NCBI RefSeq assembly: GCF_025457605.1
Contig: NZ_JAMZFY010000002.1
Span: forward strand, 682,001-746,000
DNA length: 64,000 nt
Reading direction: 5' to 3'
From: Haloarcula laminariae
GTDB taxonomy: Archaea > Halobacteriota > Halobacteria > Halobacteriales > Haloarculaceae
The notes under the pieces are model-generated. The model was not told where the DNA came from, did no database searches, and saw only the letters and a list, made by a program, of their open reading frames with translations. Positions 50,763-60,176 of the stretch are shown one piece after another. The position numbers were made by a program, and so were the translations under genes. The stretch's first letter is position 1. Each line of letters begins with the position of its first letter.

Positions 50763-52376
50763 ATGCGATTGAACCGGTACTGGAAGCTCTTGCTGGTGGC
50801 TCTCTGCGCCTCTGTGGCCGTTCAGGCCGCGTATCTCCACAGCCACGGATTCCCGGCGCTTCTGGGTGGGCTCTTCCTGAAGATGGCGACAACAGTCGCC
50901 GATTCGGGGACGTTGCCGACGACGATTCAGGGCTTTACGACCGAGGGTATCCCCTTCGCGTACCCCCCGCTCGCGTTCTACGTCATGGCCGTCTTCCTGA
51001 AGCTGGGCGTCGACGGCGTGACGCTGCTGCGCTTTGGCGCCCCGGTCGTCCTCCTCGGTATCGTCGGGATGCTGTACCACCTCACGGTGGTGCTCACCGA
51101 CAGTCCCGAGACGGGGTGTCTCGCCGGCATCGTCACCGGCACGCACGTCACGCTGAACGTGTTCCTCGTCGGCGCCAGCGGTTTCGTCCGGGGCCTGGGG
51201 TTTCTGTTCATGCTGGTCGCGCTGTTGGAGGCCTATCAGTACTTCGCCAACGGCGGCGGTCGGCGGGCCCTGGCGACCGCGACGCTGGGCTGGGGACTCG
51301 TCGTGTTGACCCATCCCGTCCACGCCGCGGCAGCGGGGGCGGGCGTCGCCGCCGCCTGGCTCGTCTGGGACCGCACGCCGCGGGGGCTCGCGGTCGGCGC
51401 GGGCGTCGCCGTCGGCGGGCTCGCCATCGCAAGCCCGTGGTGGCTCACCGTCGTCTCGAACCACGGCCCGGGCATCTTCTTCAACGGCGCGGGGTCGCAC
51501 GGCTCGATGAACCACAGTCTCTCCGACCTGCAGGCGCTGGCGAGCTGGTTCCTGGACGGCGGCTACGTCATGAACTGGCCCGCCGTCTTCGCGGTGCTCG
51601 GTACCGTCGTGACGGTGGCCCGGGGGGACTGGGAACAGCCCGCCTGGCTCGCCGTCCCCGTCGTCCTCCTGGTACCGCCCCACGACCGTCTCGGGATACT
51701 CTTCATCGCGCCGCTGGGCGCGGTGGGGCTCGCGTTCACCTACTCGCTGCTCACGGCCCTCGATGTCGACCGGCTGGACCTGCCCGACTGGGACGGCGCT
51801 GTCCCGGACCGTCTGACCCAGCGGTTCGACCTGCCGGACCTGTCCGCCCAGCAGGTGGTCGCAATCGCGTTCGTCGTCGTCCTCGTCGGCCCGTTCGTGG
51901 GCCAGAACATGGTCGCGGCGTCGAGCACGAACCCGGACAGCCCGTTGCCGGTGTACGCCGACTCGGACGACCGGACGGCGATGGAGTGGATAGAGAACGA
52001 GACCGCTCAGGACACCCGGGTCGCCGTCGTCGGCGGGGCGAGCGAGTGGTTCCCGTATCTGGCGAACCGCACGTCCGTCATCGTGAAGTACGGGACCGAA
52101 TGGTCGGGCGGTGAGACGTTCGACAGGCACGAGTCCGCCCAGAACCGGCTCACGAGGTGCTGGAACGCGTCGTGCGTGAACGCGACGCTCGGCGAGTACG
52201 GGTTCGCCTCGGAGGTCGATTACGTCTACGTCCCCCGAGGGTGGTTCGTCTCCGGCCGGGGCGGAGCGACGATTTCACCGGCGCTCCACGAGTCGATGCG
52301 GACCAGCGACCGGTTCACCCGGGTGTACCGTAACAGCGGCGTCGGCGTCTACGAGTACAACCGCACGCGGCGGTGA
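50763..52376 (+). CDS. GT-C-like membrane glycosyltransferase
   Basis: A 537-residue membrane protein with about 11 helices. After the first helix comes a loop with TTIQGFTTEGIPFAYPPLAF, the Pro-Phe-x-Tyr-Pro-Pro-Leu pattern common in archaeal GT-C/ArnT-like proteins. GASGFVRGLGFLFMLVALLE follows. The final 140 residues are outside and acidic (DRTAMEWIENETAQDTRVAV), like the periplasmic domain of such enzymes. The ATG is supported by a TATA box. It is a monocistronic gene; the likely role is transfer of a lipid-linked sugar, not proven. Confidence 0.78.
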   Translation: MRLNRYWKLLLVALCASVAVQAAYLHSHGFPALLGGLFLKMATTVADSGTLPTTIQGFTTEGIPFAYPPLAFYVMAVFLKLGVDGVTLLRFGAPVVLLGIVGMLYHLTVVLTDSPETGCLAGIVTGTHVTLNVFLVGASGFVRGLGFLFMLVALLEAYQYFANGGGRRALATATLGWGLVVLTHPVHAAAAGAGVAAAWLVWDRTPRGLAVGAGVAVGGLAIASPWWLTVVSNHGPGIFFNGAGSHGSMNHSLSDLQALASWFLDGGYVMNWPAVFAVLGTVVTVARGDWEQPAWLAVPVVLLVPPHDRLGILFIAPLGAVGLAFTYSLLTALDVDRLDLPDWDGAVPDRLTQRFDLPDLSAQQVVAIAFVVVLVGPFVGQNMVAASSTNPDSPLPVYADSDDRTAMEWIENETAQDTRVAVVGGASEWFPYLANRTSVIVKYGTEWSGGETFDRHESAQNRLTRCWNASCVNATLGEYGFASEVDYVYVPRGWFVSGRGGATISPALHESMRTSDRFTRVYRNSGVGVYEYNRTRR

Positions 52377-52529
52377 GGACGCCGGCCGCGGCGGTGATCT
52401 CACCTTCGCTCAGCCGTCTACCGGGCCCACGACAGTAGCGAAGAGCCGGTACGCTCACAGTGGTGTCGGTATCCCCCCGCGCTCGCTGCGGGCCGAAAAC
52501 CTACCACCCCCGACGCCGAAGGGCCGCCA

Positions 52530-53297
52530 ATGCACGCAGGGGACATCGCCAGTCGACTCGACGAGACACTCGACACCGAGGCCTACGCCGACATCGACGC
52601 CAGCCCAAACGGGCTCCAGGTCGGGCCCGCCGACCGTGAGGTCGAGACTGTCGCGGTCGCCGTCGACGCCGCCGCCGAGACCGCCGCGCGGGCCAGCGAG
52701 GCCGGCGCGGACCTCCTCGTGGCCCACCACGGCATCGTCTGGGGGAGCATCGAGCGCGTGACCGACAGCAACTACCGGCGCATCGCGCCGCTGATAGAGA
52801 ACGACATCGCGCTGTACGTCGCCCATCTCCCGCTGGACGGCCACCAGCGACTGGGCAACGCCGCCGGGCTCGCGGACCTGCTGGACCTGGTGAACCGGGC
52901 GCCGTTCGGGGCGATGGGCGGGGAGTATATCGGCCAGCGGGGCCGTCTGACCGAGGCGACGCCGCTGTCGGCGCTCGCCGACCGGCTCGACGCCGACCTC
53001 GACACCGGCGGACAGCCGGTCCAGACGCTGGACTTTGGCCCCGAGACCGTCGAGGACGTCGCCATCGTCACCGGGAGCGGCGCCGACTGGCTCGACGAGG
53101 CCGTCGACGTCGGTGCGGACGTGCTCGTCACCGGCGAGGGGAAACAGCAGGTCTACCACGAGGCCCGGGAGGCCGGCATCAACGTCGTCCTCGCGGGCCA
53201 TTACGCCACCGAGACGTTCGGCGTGGAGGCCCTGGGGGAACTGCTCGAAGACTGGGGGCCGGAGACGACCTACATCGACTGTCCGACCGGGCTGTGA
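52530..53297 (+). CDS. NIF3-like dinuclear metal-centre protein
   Basis: A 255-residue NIF3 family protein. Metal ligands of the family appear as VAHHGIVWGS (His-His), LPLDGHQRLGNAAGL (Asp, His) and VLAGHYATETFGVEALGELL (His, Glu). Length matches the short archaeal form without the PII-like insertion. It forms hexamers in relatives; a role in metal handling or GTP cyclohydrolase-like chemistry is proposed for some. It overlaps the SprT-like gene by GTGA. Confidence 0.92.
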   Translation: MHAGDIASRLDETLDTEAYADIDASPNGLQVGPADREVETVAVAVDAAAETAARASEAGADLLVAHHGIVWGSIERVTDSNYRRIAPLIENDIALYVAHLPLDGHQRLGNAAGLADLLDLVNRAPFGAMGGEYIGQRGRLTEATPLSALADRLDADLDTGGQPVQTLDFGPETVEDVAIVTGSGADWLDEAVDVGADVLVTGEGKQQVYHEAREAGINVVLAGHYATETFGVEALGELLEDWGPETTYIDCPTGL

Positions 53298-53857
53298 CGG
53301 GCGATATCGAGCACGCGGCCGTCGAGACCGACGCGGAGGTCGTCGCCTGGTCCCGGGACTACTGCCGCGGGGTCCGCCGCCAGCGGGGCGTCGACGTGCG
53401 CTTCGACCTCGTCGAGTGGGACGTTTCCCATCGGGCCAAGCGCCGAGCGGCGGCAGTCAAGCGGCCGAAACTGCCCGACGCGACGGTGGGCGAGCGCTAC
53501 GACTGGGACGCCCTCGACGGGGCCGACGGGCGCCCGCTGCCGTGTACGCTCTCGTTGACCCGCGAGGCGTTCGACGCCTTCGACCGGGCCGAGTGGGCGG
53601 CGACGCTGCGCCACGAACTGATACACGTCGAGCAGTACCAGCGCGACGGGACGACCGACCACGGCGCGGCCTTCCGCGAGCGAGCGGCCGAGCTGGACAC
53701 CGACGTTCACTGCCCGGTCTTCGCGGACGCGAAGTACGAGCTCGCTTGCGAGGCGTGTGGCGGGCTGGTCGCCCGACGCTACCGGGAGTGTAAGCTGGTC
53801 CGACAGCGCGACCGCTACCGCTCTGACTGCTGTGGGGCGCCGCTGGTACTCTCCTGA
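53294..53857 (+). CDS. SprT-like zinc protein
   Basis: A 187-residue SprT-like domain protein starting with GTG 53294 in a GTGA overlap. The zincin motif TLRHELIHVEQY (HExxH) is near residue 97, a third His ligand in DHGAAFRERA, and a C-terminal zinc ribbon CEACGG...CRSDCCG-like (residues 155-183). The eukaryotic relative Spartan removes DNA-protein crosslinks. Whether the archaeal form is a protease is unknown, but all key residues are kept. Confidence 0.9.
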   Translation: MTGDIEHAAVETDAEVVAWSRDYCRGVRRQRGVDVRFDLVEWDVSHRAKRRAAAVKRPKLPDATVGERYDWDALDGADGRPLPCTLSLTREAFDAFDRAEWAATLRHELIHVEQYQRDGTTDHGAAFRERAAELDTDVHCPVFADAKYELACEACGGLVARRYRECKLVRQRDRYRSDCCGAPLVLS

Positions 53858-53861
53858 ACCG

Positions 53862-54029
53862 TCACCGCTTGTGGATAGCGTAGCCGGTCACGCTCAGCCC
53901 GAGGCTGGAGACGCCGGCGACCGACGCGAACACCGGGGCCCAGGTGGACGGCAGGAGGACGAATCCGGCGAGACCGGTAAGGAGGGCCAGGCCGAACACG
54001 GTGACCATTGCGAGCAATGCGTTTTCCAC
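53862..54029 (-). CDS. Small two-helix membrane protein (55 residues)
   Basis: A complete reverse-strand frame from GTG 54027-54029 (VENALLAMVTVFGLALLTGL) to TGA 53862-53864 (ending VTGYAIHKR). Two transmembrane helices separated by a short LPSTW turn fill it. A TATA-like element, TACTTATC (about 54054-54061), is 28 bp upstream of the GTG, as expected for a leaderless message. It is the only gene between the SprT-like and MFS genes. Function unknown. Confidence 0.62.
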   Translation of the reverse strand: MENALLAMVTVFGLALLTGLAGFVLLPSTWAPVFASVAGVSSLGLSVTGYAIHKR

Positions 54030-54102
54030 GTTAGAACTAACTGGTATTCGTTTGATAAGTATTTCGGCCAGTCGCCGGACGGGTCGCTGCGGACGGACCC
54101 GG

Positions 54103-55311
54103 TCACGAGCGACGCGTCGCCGCGGCGAGCGCGAGGGCGGCGACCCCGGCGGCCACAGCGGCGACCGCGAACACGCCGCGGACGCCGACGAGGGGGACCA
54201 GCGGGCCGAACAGGAGCGGCGAGAGGAACTGTCCGGTGTAGCCGAAGGAGGCGACGTAGGCGCTGAACTGCCCCTGTCGGTCCGGCGGAGCGAACTGCTC
54301 GACCCAGGCGAACGTCGACGGGAACACCAGCCCGACGCCGAGTCCGAAGAGGACGACCGGTACCATCGCGGTCACTGCGGTCCCGACCACCGTCGCCGCC
54401 CCGAAGCCGAGCACCCAGAGCAGGAAGGCGACGCCGACGAGCGTGGCTCGCCCGGCGCGGTTCAGGAGCCGGTCGTACACTGCCGCAGAGACGCCGCCGG
54501 CGGTGCCGTTGGCGGCCAGATAGAGGCTGATAGCCAGCGAGGAGCTGACGCCCACCTCCGGGAGGAACTGCGGGTAAAACACCACGATGGCATAGAGCAG
54601 CGCGTTCGCGCCGAAGTAGAGCAGATACACCGGCAGGAGCGCCGGCTGCCGGCGGAAGACCGCAAGCGTCGCCCGGACCCGGGCGGGGAGGGCGGCCGAC
54701 GCGTCCGACCCGTCGCCGTCGGCCGCGCCGTCGCGCGTCTCCGGTATCGTCAGGACCGCCACCAGCCCGAGCGGGACGGCGACGAAGTAGACGCCGAAGG
54801 GGAGGTTCCAGGCCACCGCGCCGGCCGCGCCGCCGACGAGGGGCCACACCGCGGCCCCGGCGCTGTTGGCGCCGCTGCGGTACCCCAGCGCCCGCTCCAT
54901 CGACTGGCCCTCGTACAGCTCGTAGATGAGGACCGTAATCGCGGTGTACACCGCCGCCGTTCCGATACCGAGGACGACCCGCGAGAGCAGGAGCGGGACG
55001 AAGCTGTCGATGACCAGCCCCGCGCCCCCGCCGACGCCGTAGACGAAGAGGCCCGCGACGAAGGGCCGGCGGGGTCCGACCCGGTCGACGAGCGAGCCCA
55101 TCAGCGGGCTCGCGAGCACGATGACCCCGCCGTGGGCCGTAATGATGAGCCCCGCGGCGGTCCCCGAGACGCCGAGTTCGTCCTGTATCCGCGGGACGAC
55201 CGGTCCGAGTATCGCGCCAGCCATCACCGTCAGCGTCGCCGCCGCGACGATGACCCAGAGGGACCGTCGCCGGCTCGTCGAGATGGACACACCGGCCCCC
55301 TCGTGAGCCAC
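54103..55311 (-). CDS. MFS transporter
   Basis: A 402-residue, 12-helix major facilitator. The start is GTG 55309-55311 (VAHEGAGVSISTSRRR), with GTG 55290 as alternative. Loop 2-3 motif GSLVDRVGPRRPFVAGLFVY and the second-half counterpart are seen, plus RVVLGIGTAAVYTAITVLIY and YRSGANSAGAAVWPLVGGAA, as in drug/proton antiporters of the DHA1 type. The substrate cannot be assigned. It is divergent to deoxyhypusine synthase across about 70 bp. Confidence 0.88.
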   Translation of the reverse strand: MAHEGAGVSISTSRRRSLWVIVAAATLTVMAGAILGPVVPRIQDELGVSGTAAGLIITAHGGVIVLASPLMGSLVDRVGPRRPFVAGLFVYGVGGGAGLVIDSFVPLLLSRVVLGIGTAAVYTAITVLIYELYEGQSMERALGYRSGANSAGAAVWPLVGGAAGAVAWNLPFGVYFVAVPLGLVAVLTIPETRDGAADGDGSDASAALPARVRATLAVFRRQPALLPVYLLYFGANALLYAIVVFYPQFLPEVGVSSSLAISLYLAANGTAGGVSAAVYDRLLNRAGRATLVGVAFLLWVLGFGAATVVGTAVTAMVPVVLFGLGVGLVFPSTFAWVEQFAPPDRQGQFSAYVASFGYTGQFLSPLLFGPLVPLVGVRGVFAVAAVAAGVAALALAAATRRS

Positions 55312-55380
55312 GGTGTCGACGGTTTCGGTTCCGTTCCGAAACCACGCCGTTGAAGCCCGCCGCCCGACCACACAGTGCCA

Positions 55381-56385
55381 ATGAGCGACCACGAGGACCG
55401 AGAGACGTTCTGTCACGACCCCATCGGCCACGCCGAGGCGCGCGCGGGGATGACCGTCGGCGAACTGGCGGACAGCTACGGTGGGGCCGGCATCGGCGCG
55501 GCCGACATCCACGAGGCCGTCGACATCTACGCCGAGATGCTCTCCGACGACGTGACGACCTTCGTCGGGCTGGCCGGCGCGATGGTCCCCACAGGGATGC
55601 GCGCTATCATCTCCGAACTCATCCGGGACGGCCACGTCGACGTGCTGGTCACGACCGGCGCGAACTGCACCCACGACACCATCGAGGCCATCGGCGGCAA
55701 ACACCACCACGGCGAGGTCACGGCGGAGGGCCACACCGAGCGCGAACACGACGAGACGCTCCGGGACGAGGGCGTCGACCGCATCTACAACGTCTACCTC
55801 CCCCAGGAGCACTTCGCGCTGTTCGAGAACCACCTCCGCGAGGAGGTCTTCACCGTCCTCGAAGACGAGGGCGCGGTCTCGATTCAGCGGATGACCGAGG
55901 AGCTGGGCCGGGCCAACAGCGAGGTCAACGAGCGCGACGACGTGGCCGAGGACGCCGGCGTCCTGGCCGCCGCCTACGAGAACGACGTGCCGGTGTACTG
56001 CCCCGCCTTCCAGGACTCCGTCCTGGGGCTGCAGGCCTGGATGTACTCCCAGACGAGCGACTTCACCGTCGACGCGCTCGCGGACATGACCTCGATCACG
56101 GACATCGCCTACGAGGCCGACAGCGCCGGCGCGCTCGTGGTCGGCGGCGGCGTCCCGAAGAACTACGTCCTCCAGACGATGCTGGTCTCGCCCGACGCCT
56201 ACGACTACGCCGTCCAGCTGACGATGGACCCCGCAAACACCGGCGGGCTCTCGGGGGCGACGCTGGACGAGGCCCGCTCGTGGGGGAAGCTAGAGAAGGA
56301 CGCCCGGAACGTCTCCGTCTACGCCGACGCGACCATCACCCTGCCGCTGGTGGTCGCCGCGGCCCGGGAGCGAATCGGGGAGTGA
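55381..56385 (+). CDS. dys: Deoxyhypusine synthase
   Basis: A 334-residue enzyme that transfers the aminobutyl group of spermidine to the conserved Lys of aIF5A. Marks: VTTGANCTHDTIEAI, GVPKNYVLQTM (the NAD site), and the catalytic Lys near residue 303 in ARSWGKLEKDARNVSVYADA. The start at ATG 55381 is preferred over one two codons upstream. It is followed after 6 nt by a GDPD gene, likely co-transcribed. Confidence 0.94.
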   Translation: MSDHEDRETFCHDPIGHAEARAGMTVGELADSYGGAGIGAADIHEAVDIYAEMLSDDVTTFVGLAGAMVPTGMRAIISELIRDGHVDVLVTTGANCTHDTIEAIGGKHHHGEVTAEGHTEREHDETLRDEGVDRIYNVYLPQEHFALFENHLREEVFTVLEDEGAVSIQRMTEELGRANSEVNERDDVAEDAGVLAAAYENDVPVYCPAFQDSVLGLQAWMYSQTSDFTVDALADMTSITDIAYEADSAGALVVGGGVPKNYVLQTMLVSPDAYDYAVQLTMDPANTGGLSGATLDEARSWGKLEKDARNVSVYADATITLPLVVAAARERIGE

Positions 56386-56391
56386 GTCGGT

Positions 56392-57225
56392 GTGGGCCCG
56401 ACCAGCGACGACACAACCGTCATCGCTCACCGCGGGTTCGCCGGCCGGTACCCCGAAAACACCGTGGCGGCCGTCGAGGCGGCCGCACGCGGCGGGACGG
56501 GAGCGGGCCACGCCCCCGCGGACATGGTCGAGGTGGACGTGGTCCCCACGGCGGACGGCACCCCGGTCGTCTTCCACGACAAAACCCTCGGCGGGCGCGC
56601 CGACGGCGGGCTGACCGACCGCTCGGGCACCGTCTGGGAGACCGACACCGAGACCGTGACCGGCGCGCGGGTGCTCGGCACTGCTGAGACGGTCCCGACG
56701 CTCGACGAGGTGCTGGCGGCGATTCCGCCGAGTGTCGGGGTGAACGTCGAGTTCAAGAACCCGGGTAGCGACGACCTGGCCTTCGAGACGGCGCTCTCGG
56801 AGGCGGCCCTGGCGACCCGGGCGGACATCTGGCGGCCCTTCACCGACGCCGTCCTCGACGTCGTCGACGAGCACGACAACGACGTGCTGGTCTCCTCGTT
56901 CTACGAGGCCGCGCTCTCGACCGTCCGCGAGCGGGCCCCGTCGGTTCCGGTCGCCGTCCTCGTCGCTTCGGAGGTCCGAACCGGGTTAGAAATCGCCCGC
57001 AGATACGATTGTGAGGCGGTACACGTCGCGCTCGATACTGTGCCGGGGACGCCCTTCGCCGACGAGTCCCTCGCGGTCGACGACCTCGTTGCGCTCGCTC
57101 ACGGAGAGGACCGCCGGCTGAACGCGTACACCGTCCGGAGCTGGTATCAGGCCCGCCAACTGGTCGAGGCGGGCGTCGACGGTATCATCGCCGAGTACCC
57201 CGGGCTGCTCGGTTTCGAGGGCTGA
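56392..57225 (+). CDS. Glycerophosphodiester phosphodiesterase
   Basis: A 277-residue TIM-barrel GDPD with GTG start 56392. The active-site pair is VIAHRGFAGRYPENT (His, Arg, Glu) and MVEVDVVPTADGTPVVFHDK (Glu, Asp, His). VGVNVEFKNP and the C-terminal LNAYTVRSWYQARQLVEAGV close the barrel. There is no signal peptide, so it is cytoplasmic. It hydrolyses glycerophosphodiesters to glycerol phosphate and alcohol in characterised relatives. Confidence 0.92.
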   Translation: MGPTSDDTTVIAHRGFAGRYPENTVAAVEAAARGGTGAGHAPADMVEVDVVPTADGTPVVFHDKTLGGRADGGLTDRSGTVWETDTETVTGARVLGTAETVPTLDEVLAAIPPSVGVNVEFKNPGSDDLAFETALSEAALATRADIWRPFTDAVLDVVDEHDNDVLVSSFYEAALSTVRERAPSVPVAVLVASEVRTGLEIARRYDCEAVHVALDTVPGTPFADESLAVDDLVALAHGEDRRLNAYTVRSWYQARQLVEAGVDGIIAEYPGLLGFEG

Positions 57226-57285
57226 CGCCGCCGACGCGGCCGCCGGGGGTTCGCCCGCGAGCGGTCGCCGACGCGTCAGGGGTGC

Positions 57286-57534
57286 CTACTTCTGTTGCCA
57301 GATGCCCTGCTCCTCGTTGACTAGCCCCTCGAACTGTCCCTGCTGGAGATAGCCGCCGAAGACCAGGACGACGACGCCCAGAGCGCCCAGAAGCGCCGCA
57401 ATCGCCGCGTTCGCGCCGCTGACGACGACCGAGGTCGCCGCAGTGAAACACAGCGCCCCGGTCGCAATCGTAATTGCGAACAGGATGCTCCGGCGCGTCC
57501 CCGCCTCCGAGTTGTCGAATAGCTGTCGGTCCAT
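57286..57534 (-). CDS. Small membrane protein (82 residues)
   Basis: Starts at ATG 57532-57534 (MDRQLFDNSEAGTRRSILFA). Two transmembrane helices (about residues 17-38 and 43-62) are followed by a polar tail, GYLQQGQFEGLVNEEQGIW. A TATA element (TTATAAATAAGG on the minus strand, about 57567-57578) lies upstream. It resembles small haloarchaeal DUF-type membrane proteins. No function is known. Confidence 0.72.
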   Translation of the reverse strand: MDRQLFDNSEAGTRRSILFAITIATGALCFTAATSVVVSGANAAIAALLGALGVVVLVFGGYLQQGQFEGLVNEEQGIWQQK

Positions 57535-57759
57535 CTGTGTTCGCCGGAGAGATTCGGCCGAAGCGCCTTATTTATAATGGCTCAATTGGCGGGACGCTCC
57601 CGCCCTTTCGCGGCCCGTGTGACGCGTTCGCTGTGCCTGTCACGCTTCGTGGTCCGGCCCGGCGATACTGTGGCCGGCGGCGGCCCGCTTGTTTGCGACT
57701 CTCACACGCTCTCGGTCCGTTTGACAACTCTTTAGCCGCTCTCTGTCATCCTTTCCCCA

Positions 57760-58947
57760 ATGAGCTACAAGATCGGACTCGTCGGCAAGCCCTCCGTCGG
57801 CAAGTCCACCTTCTTCAACGCGGCGACGATGAACGACGTGCCCGAGGGCGCGTACCCGTTCACGACTATCGACCCCTCGATGGGCGAGGCGTACGTCCGC
57901 GTCGACTGTGCCGCCCCGGAGTTCGAACACAGCTGTACCCCCAACCACGGCTACTGCGACGACGGCGTCCGCTTCGTCCCGACGAAACTGGTCGACGTGG
58001 CCGGGCTGGTCCCGGGCGCCCACGAGGGGAAGGGCCTGGGGAACCAGTTCCTCTCGGACCTCAACGAGGCCGACGTCCTCATCCACGTCGTCGACTTCAC
58101 CGGCGAGACGGACCTGGAGGGCGAGCCCACCGAGGACCACGACCCCCGCGAGGACATCGACTTCCTGGAGAACGAACTGGACATGTGGTATCTCGACGTG
58201 CTGGAGAAGGGCATCGAGCGCTACCGCTCGGGCTACCACGGCGAGGACGGCGACATCGAGGTCGACCTCGCCGAGCAGCTCTCGGCGTTCAAGATTAACG
58301 AGGACGAGATCAAGCAGGTCATCCTGTCGCTGGACCTCGAACTCGACCCCGACGCGTGGGACGACGCGGACCGCGAGGAACTCGCCCGCGAGATCCGCAT
58401 CCGGACGAAGCCGATGGTCATCGCGGCCAACAAGATGGACACCGAGGCCGCACAGGACAACTGGGAGGCGGTGACGACCGACCCCGACTACGAGCATCTC
58501 ACCTTCGTCCCCGTCTCGGCCCACGCCGAGAAGGCGCTGAAGAACGGCGCCGAACAGGACGTGCTGGACTACCGGCCCGGCGACAGCGACTTCGAGATTC
58601 TGGCGGACCTGCCCGAGGCGAAGGCCGCGGGACTGGAACAGATACGGGAGTTCGTCGACGACTTCGGCGGCACCGGCGTCCAGCGGGCCCTCGAAACGGC
58701 GCTGTTCGAGGAACTGGAGGCGATTGCGGTGTTCCCCGGCGCCCGGAAACCACAGGACGACGGCACCTTCCTGCAGGACTGTTTCGTCCTCCCCGACGGG
58801 TCGACCGCCGAGGACTTCGCGTACTTCTTACACACCGACATCGGTGACGGCTTCCTCCACGCCCACGACGTGCGCTCACAGCGCCAGATAGGGGCCGACA
58901 CGGAGCTAGACCACCGCGACGTGGTCGAAATCACGACGACGAACTAA
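57760..58947 (+). CDS. ychF: YchF/OLA1-type redox-regulated GTP/ATP-binding protein
   Basis: A 395-residue Obg-like P-loop NTPase. G1 is LVGKPSVGKSTFFNAATMND, G3 DVAGLVPGAHEGKGLGNQFL, G4 AANKMD near residue 228, and the C-terminal TGS domain (DCFVLPDGSTAEDFAYFL) ends in HRDVVEI. The longer C-terminal region fits the archaeal form. A TATA element (CTTTAG, 57731-57736) is 27 bp before the ATG. It probably associates with ribosomes. Confidence 0.95.
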   Translation: MSYKIGLVGKPSVGKSTFFNAATMNDVPEGAYPFTTIDPSMGEAYVRVDCAAPEFEHSCTPNHGYCDDGVRFVPTKLVDVAGLVPGAHEGKGLGNQFLSDLNEADVLIHVVDFTGETDLEGEPTEDHDPREDIDFLENELDMWYLDVLEKGIERYRSGYHGEDGDIEVDLAEQLSAFKINEDEIKQVILSLDLELDPDAWDDADREELAREIRIRTKPMVIAANKMDTEAAQDNWEAVTTDPDYEHLTFVPVSAHAEKALKNGAEQDVLDYRPGDSDFEILADLPEAKAAGLEQIREFVDDFGGTGVQRALETALFEELEAIAVFPGARKPQDDGTFLQDCFVLPDGSTAEDFAYFLHTDIGDGFLHAHDVRSQRQIGADTELDHRDVVEITTTN

Positions 58948-59263
58948 CGGGGTCGTAGCACAGCAGAGGCACCGAGTCTGGCTCTCTTGTCTCCTTGAGA
59001 GAGAGGGGTTCTTGCGTCCCTCGCACGCCCTCGACGGGGACGTGTGGACAACCGAGATAGTCCGGGCATACGGGTCCGGCCGGCCGCCTTACTCCGGATA
59101 AGGGTGGGTTTCGCTCCGGCCCGTCACGCAAGGTGCAGATACTTTACCCCCGACCGGCCGGCCCGGTCGGGGAAACGGCCCTATACTAATCCCCGCTCGC
59201 CGCCGACGGCCGGCGGATGCTCGGACGCTCGCTCACCGACGCGACTACAGCGGGGCACTGCGA
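58948..59263 (+). other. Intergenic region with a strong palindrome, no gene
   Basis: 316 bp between ychF and the hydrolase gene. I see no convincing frame on either strand. It holds a short CTCTC..GAGAG repeat (about 58982-59005), a TATA-like ATACTTTA (59139-59146), a 25-bp palindromic hairpin next to it and a second TATA-like CTATACTAAT (about 59180-59189). The last is the likelier promoter for the downstream hydrolase, with a leader of about 50 nt. Confidence 0.55.
59148..59172. repeat. Perfect 10-bp inverted repeat downstream of a TATA element
   Basis: CCCCGACCGG, spacer CCGGC, CCGGTCGGGG. The stem is unusually GC-rich and symmetrical. It starts 2 nt after the TATA-like ATACTTTA and would span the predicted initiation region. 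Confidence 0.75.
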
Positions 59264-60073
59264 ATGAATCGACCCGAGTCGGAGACGCTCCGTCGGGGCG
59301 TCGACGCGACCGGCCCGGCGGACGCGACGACGCTCGTGTTCGTTCACGGAGCGGTGTTCCAGCGCCGGATGTGGGCGCCACAGCGGGACGCGCTGGCCGA
59401 GCAGTTCCGTGTCGTGACTGTCGACCTCCCCGGCCACGGCGAGCGGGCGGGGACCGACTTCGACCTCGGCTCGTCGGTCGAACTGTTAGAGGGGGTGTTC
59501 GACGAGGTCGGCCCGGCGATACTCGTGGGCCTCTCGCTGGGCGGGTACGTGGCGACGGCCTACGCCTACGACAGCCCCGAAGCCGTCGACGGACTGGTGC
59601 TCACGGGCAGCAGCGCGAACCCGGTCGGGGCCCTCGACCCCCTCACCCGCGCCATCGCCGGCCTGACCCGACTGCTGACCCGGAGCGACCGCGTCGAGTC
59701 GAAACTGGAGGACTTCGCCGCGTGGTGGACCAACAGGCGCGACATCACCGCCGACCACAAGCGGGAGATAATCGACGCCGGCTTCAGCCCGCGGCAGTTC
59801 GGCGTCGCCGGGCCGTACCTCGCCGGACAGGACTTCCGGGCCGCCTTCGGCCGCTACGACGGCCCGGCGCTGGTCCTCAACGGCCAGGGCGACCTCGTCA
59901 GCAGACTCGGTGCGGGCGACCACGGCGAAGCCGCGCCCGACGCCAGGGTCGAGGTCGTCGACGGCAGCGGTCACACGGCCAATCTCGGCCGGCCGGAGGC
60001 CTACACCGAGGCGATTCGGCGGTTCACGCGCCGTGTCCGCTCCGATACCTCGCCGGGGGTCGAACAGCAGTAA
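59264..60073 (+). CDS. Alpha/beta hydrolase
   Basis: A 269-residue alpha/beta-hydrolase-fold enzyme. Oxyanion motif FVHGAVFQRRMWAPQ, nucleophile elbow LVGLSLGGYVATAY (G-x-S-x-G, Ser about residue 94), acid-site region LVLNGQGD and catalytic His in GSGHTANLGRPEAY. The architecture is like haloperoxidase/esterase types. The substrate is unknown. It starts at ATG 59264. Confidence 0.9.
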   Translation: MNRPESETLRRGVDATGPADATTLVFVHGAVFQRRMWAPQRDALAEQFRVVTVDLPGHGERAGTDFDLGSSVELLEGVFDEVGPAILVGLSLGGYVATAYAYDSPEAVDGLVLTGSSANPVGALDPLTRAIAGLTRLLTRSDRVESKLEDFAAWWTNRRDITADHKREIIDAGFSPRQFGVAGPYLAGQDFRAAFGRYDGPALVLNGQGDLVSRLGAGDHGEAAPDARVEVVDGSGHTANLGRPEAYTEAIRRFTRRVRSDTSPGVEQQ

Positions 60074-60176
60074 GGACGACGGCGTGGACGGCCTGCCCGG
60101 AGGGTCCGGGGTCGTTTAGCGCTTCTTCCAACCCGTACCCGAAAGGGACAACCGCCAGCGCCCGGTAGGTGCGTCC

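Noticed and set aside
53944-55353. 469-codon plus-strand frame opposite the MFS gene
   Set aside because: Shadow of the transporter; charge-rich with no known pattern. The minus strand shows a normal 12-helix MFS protein.
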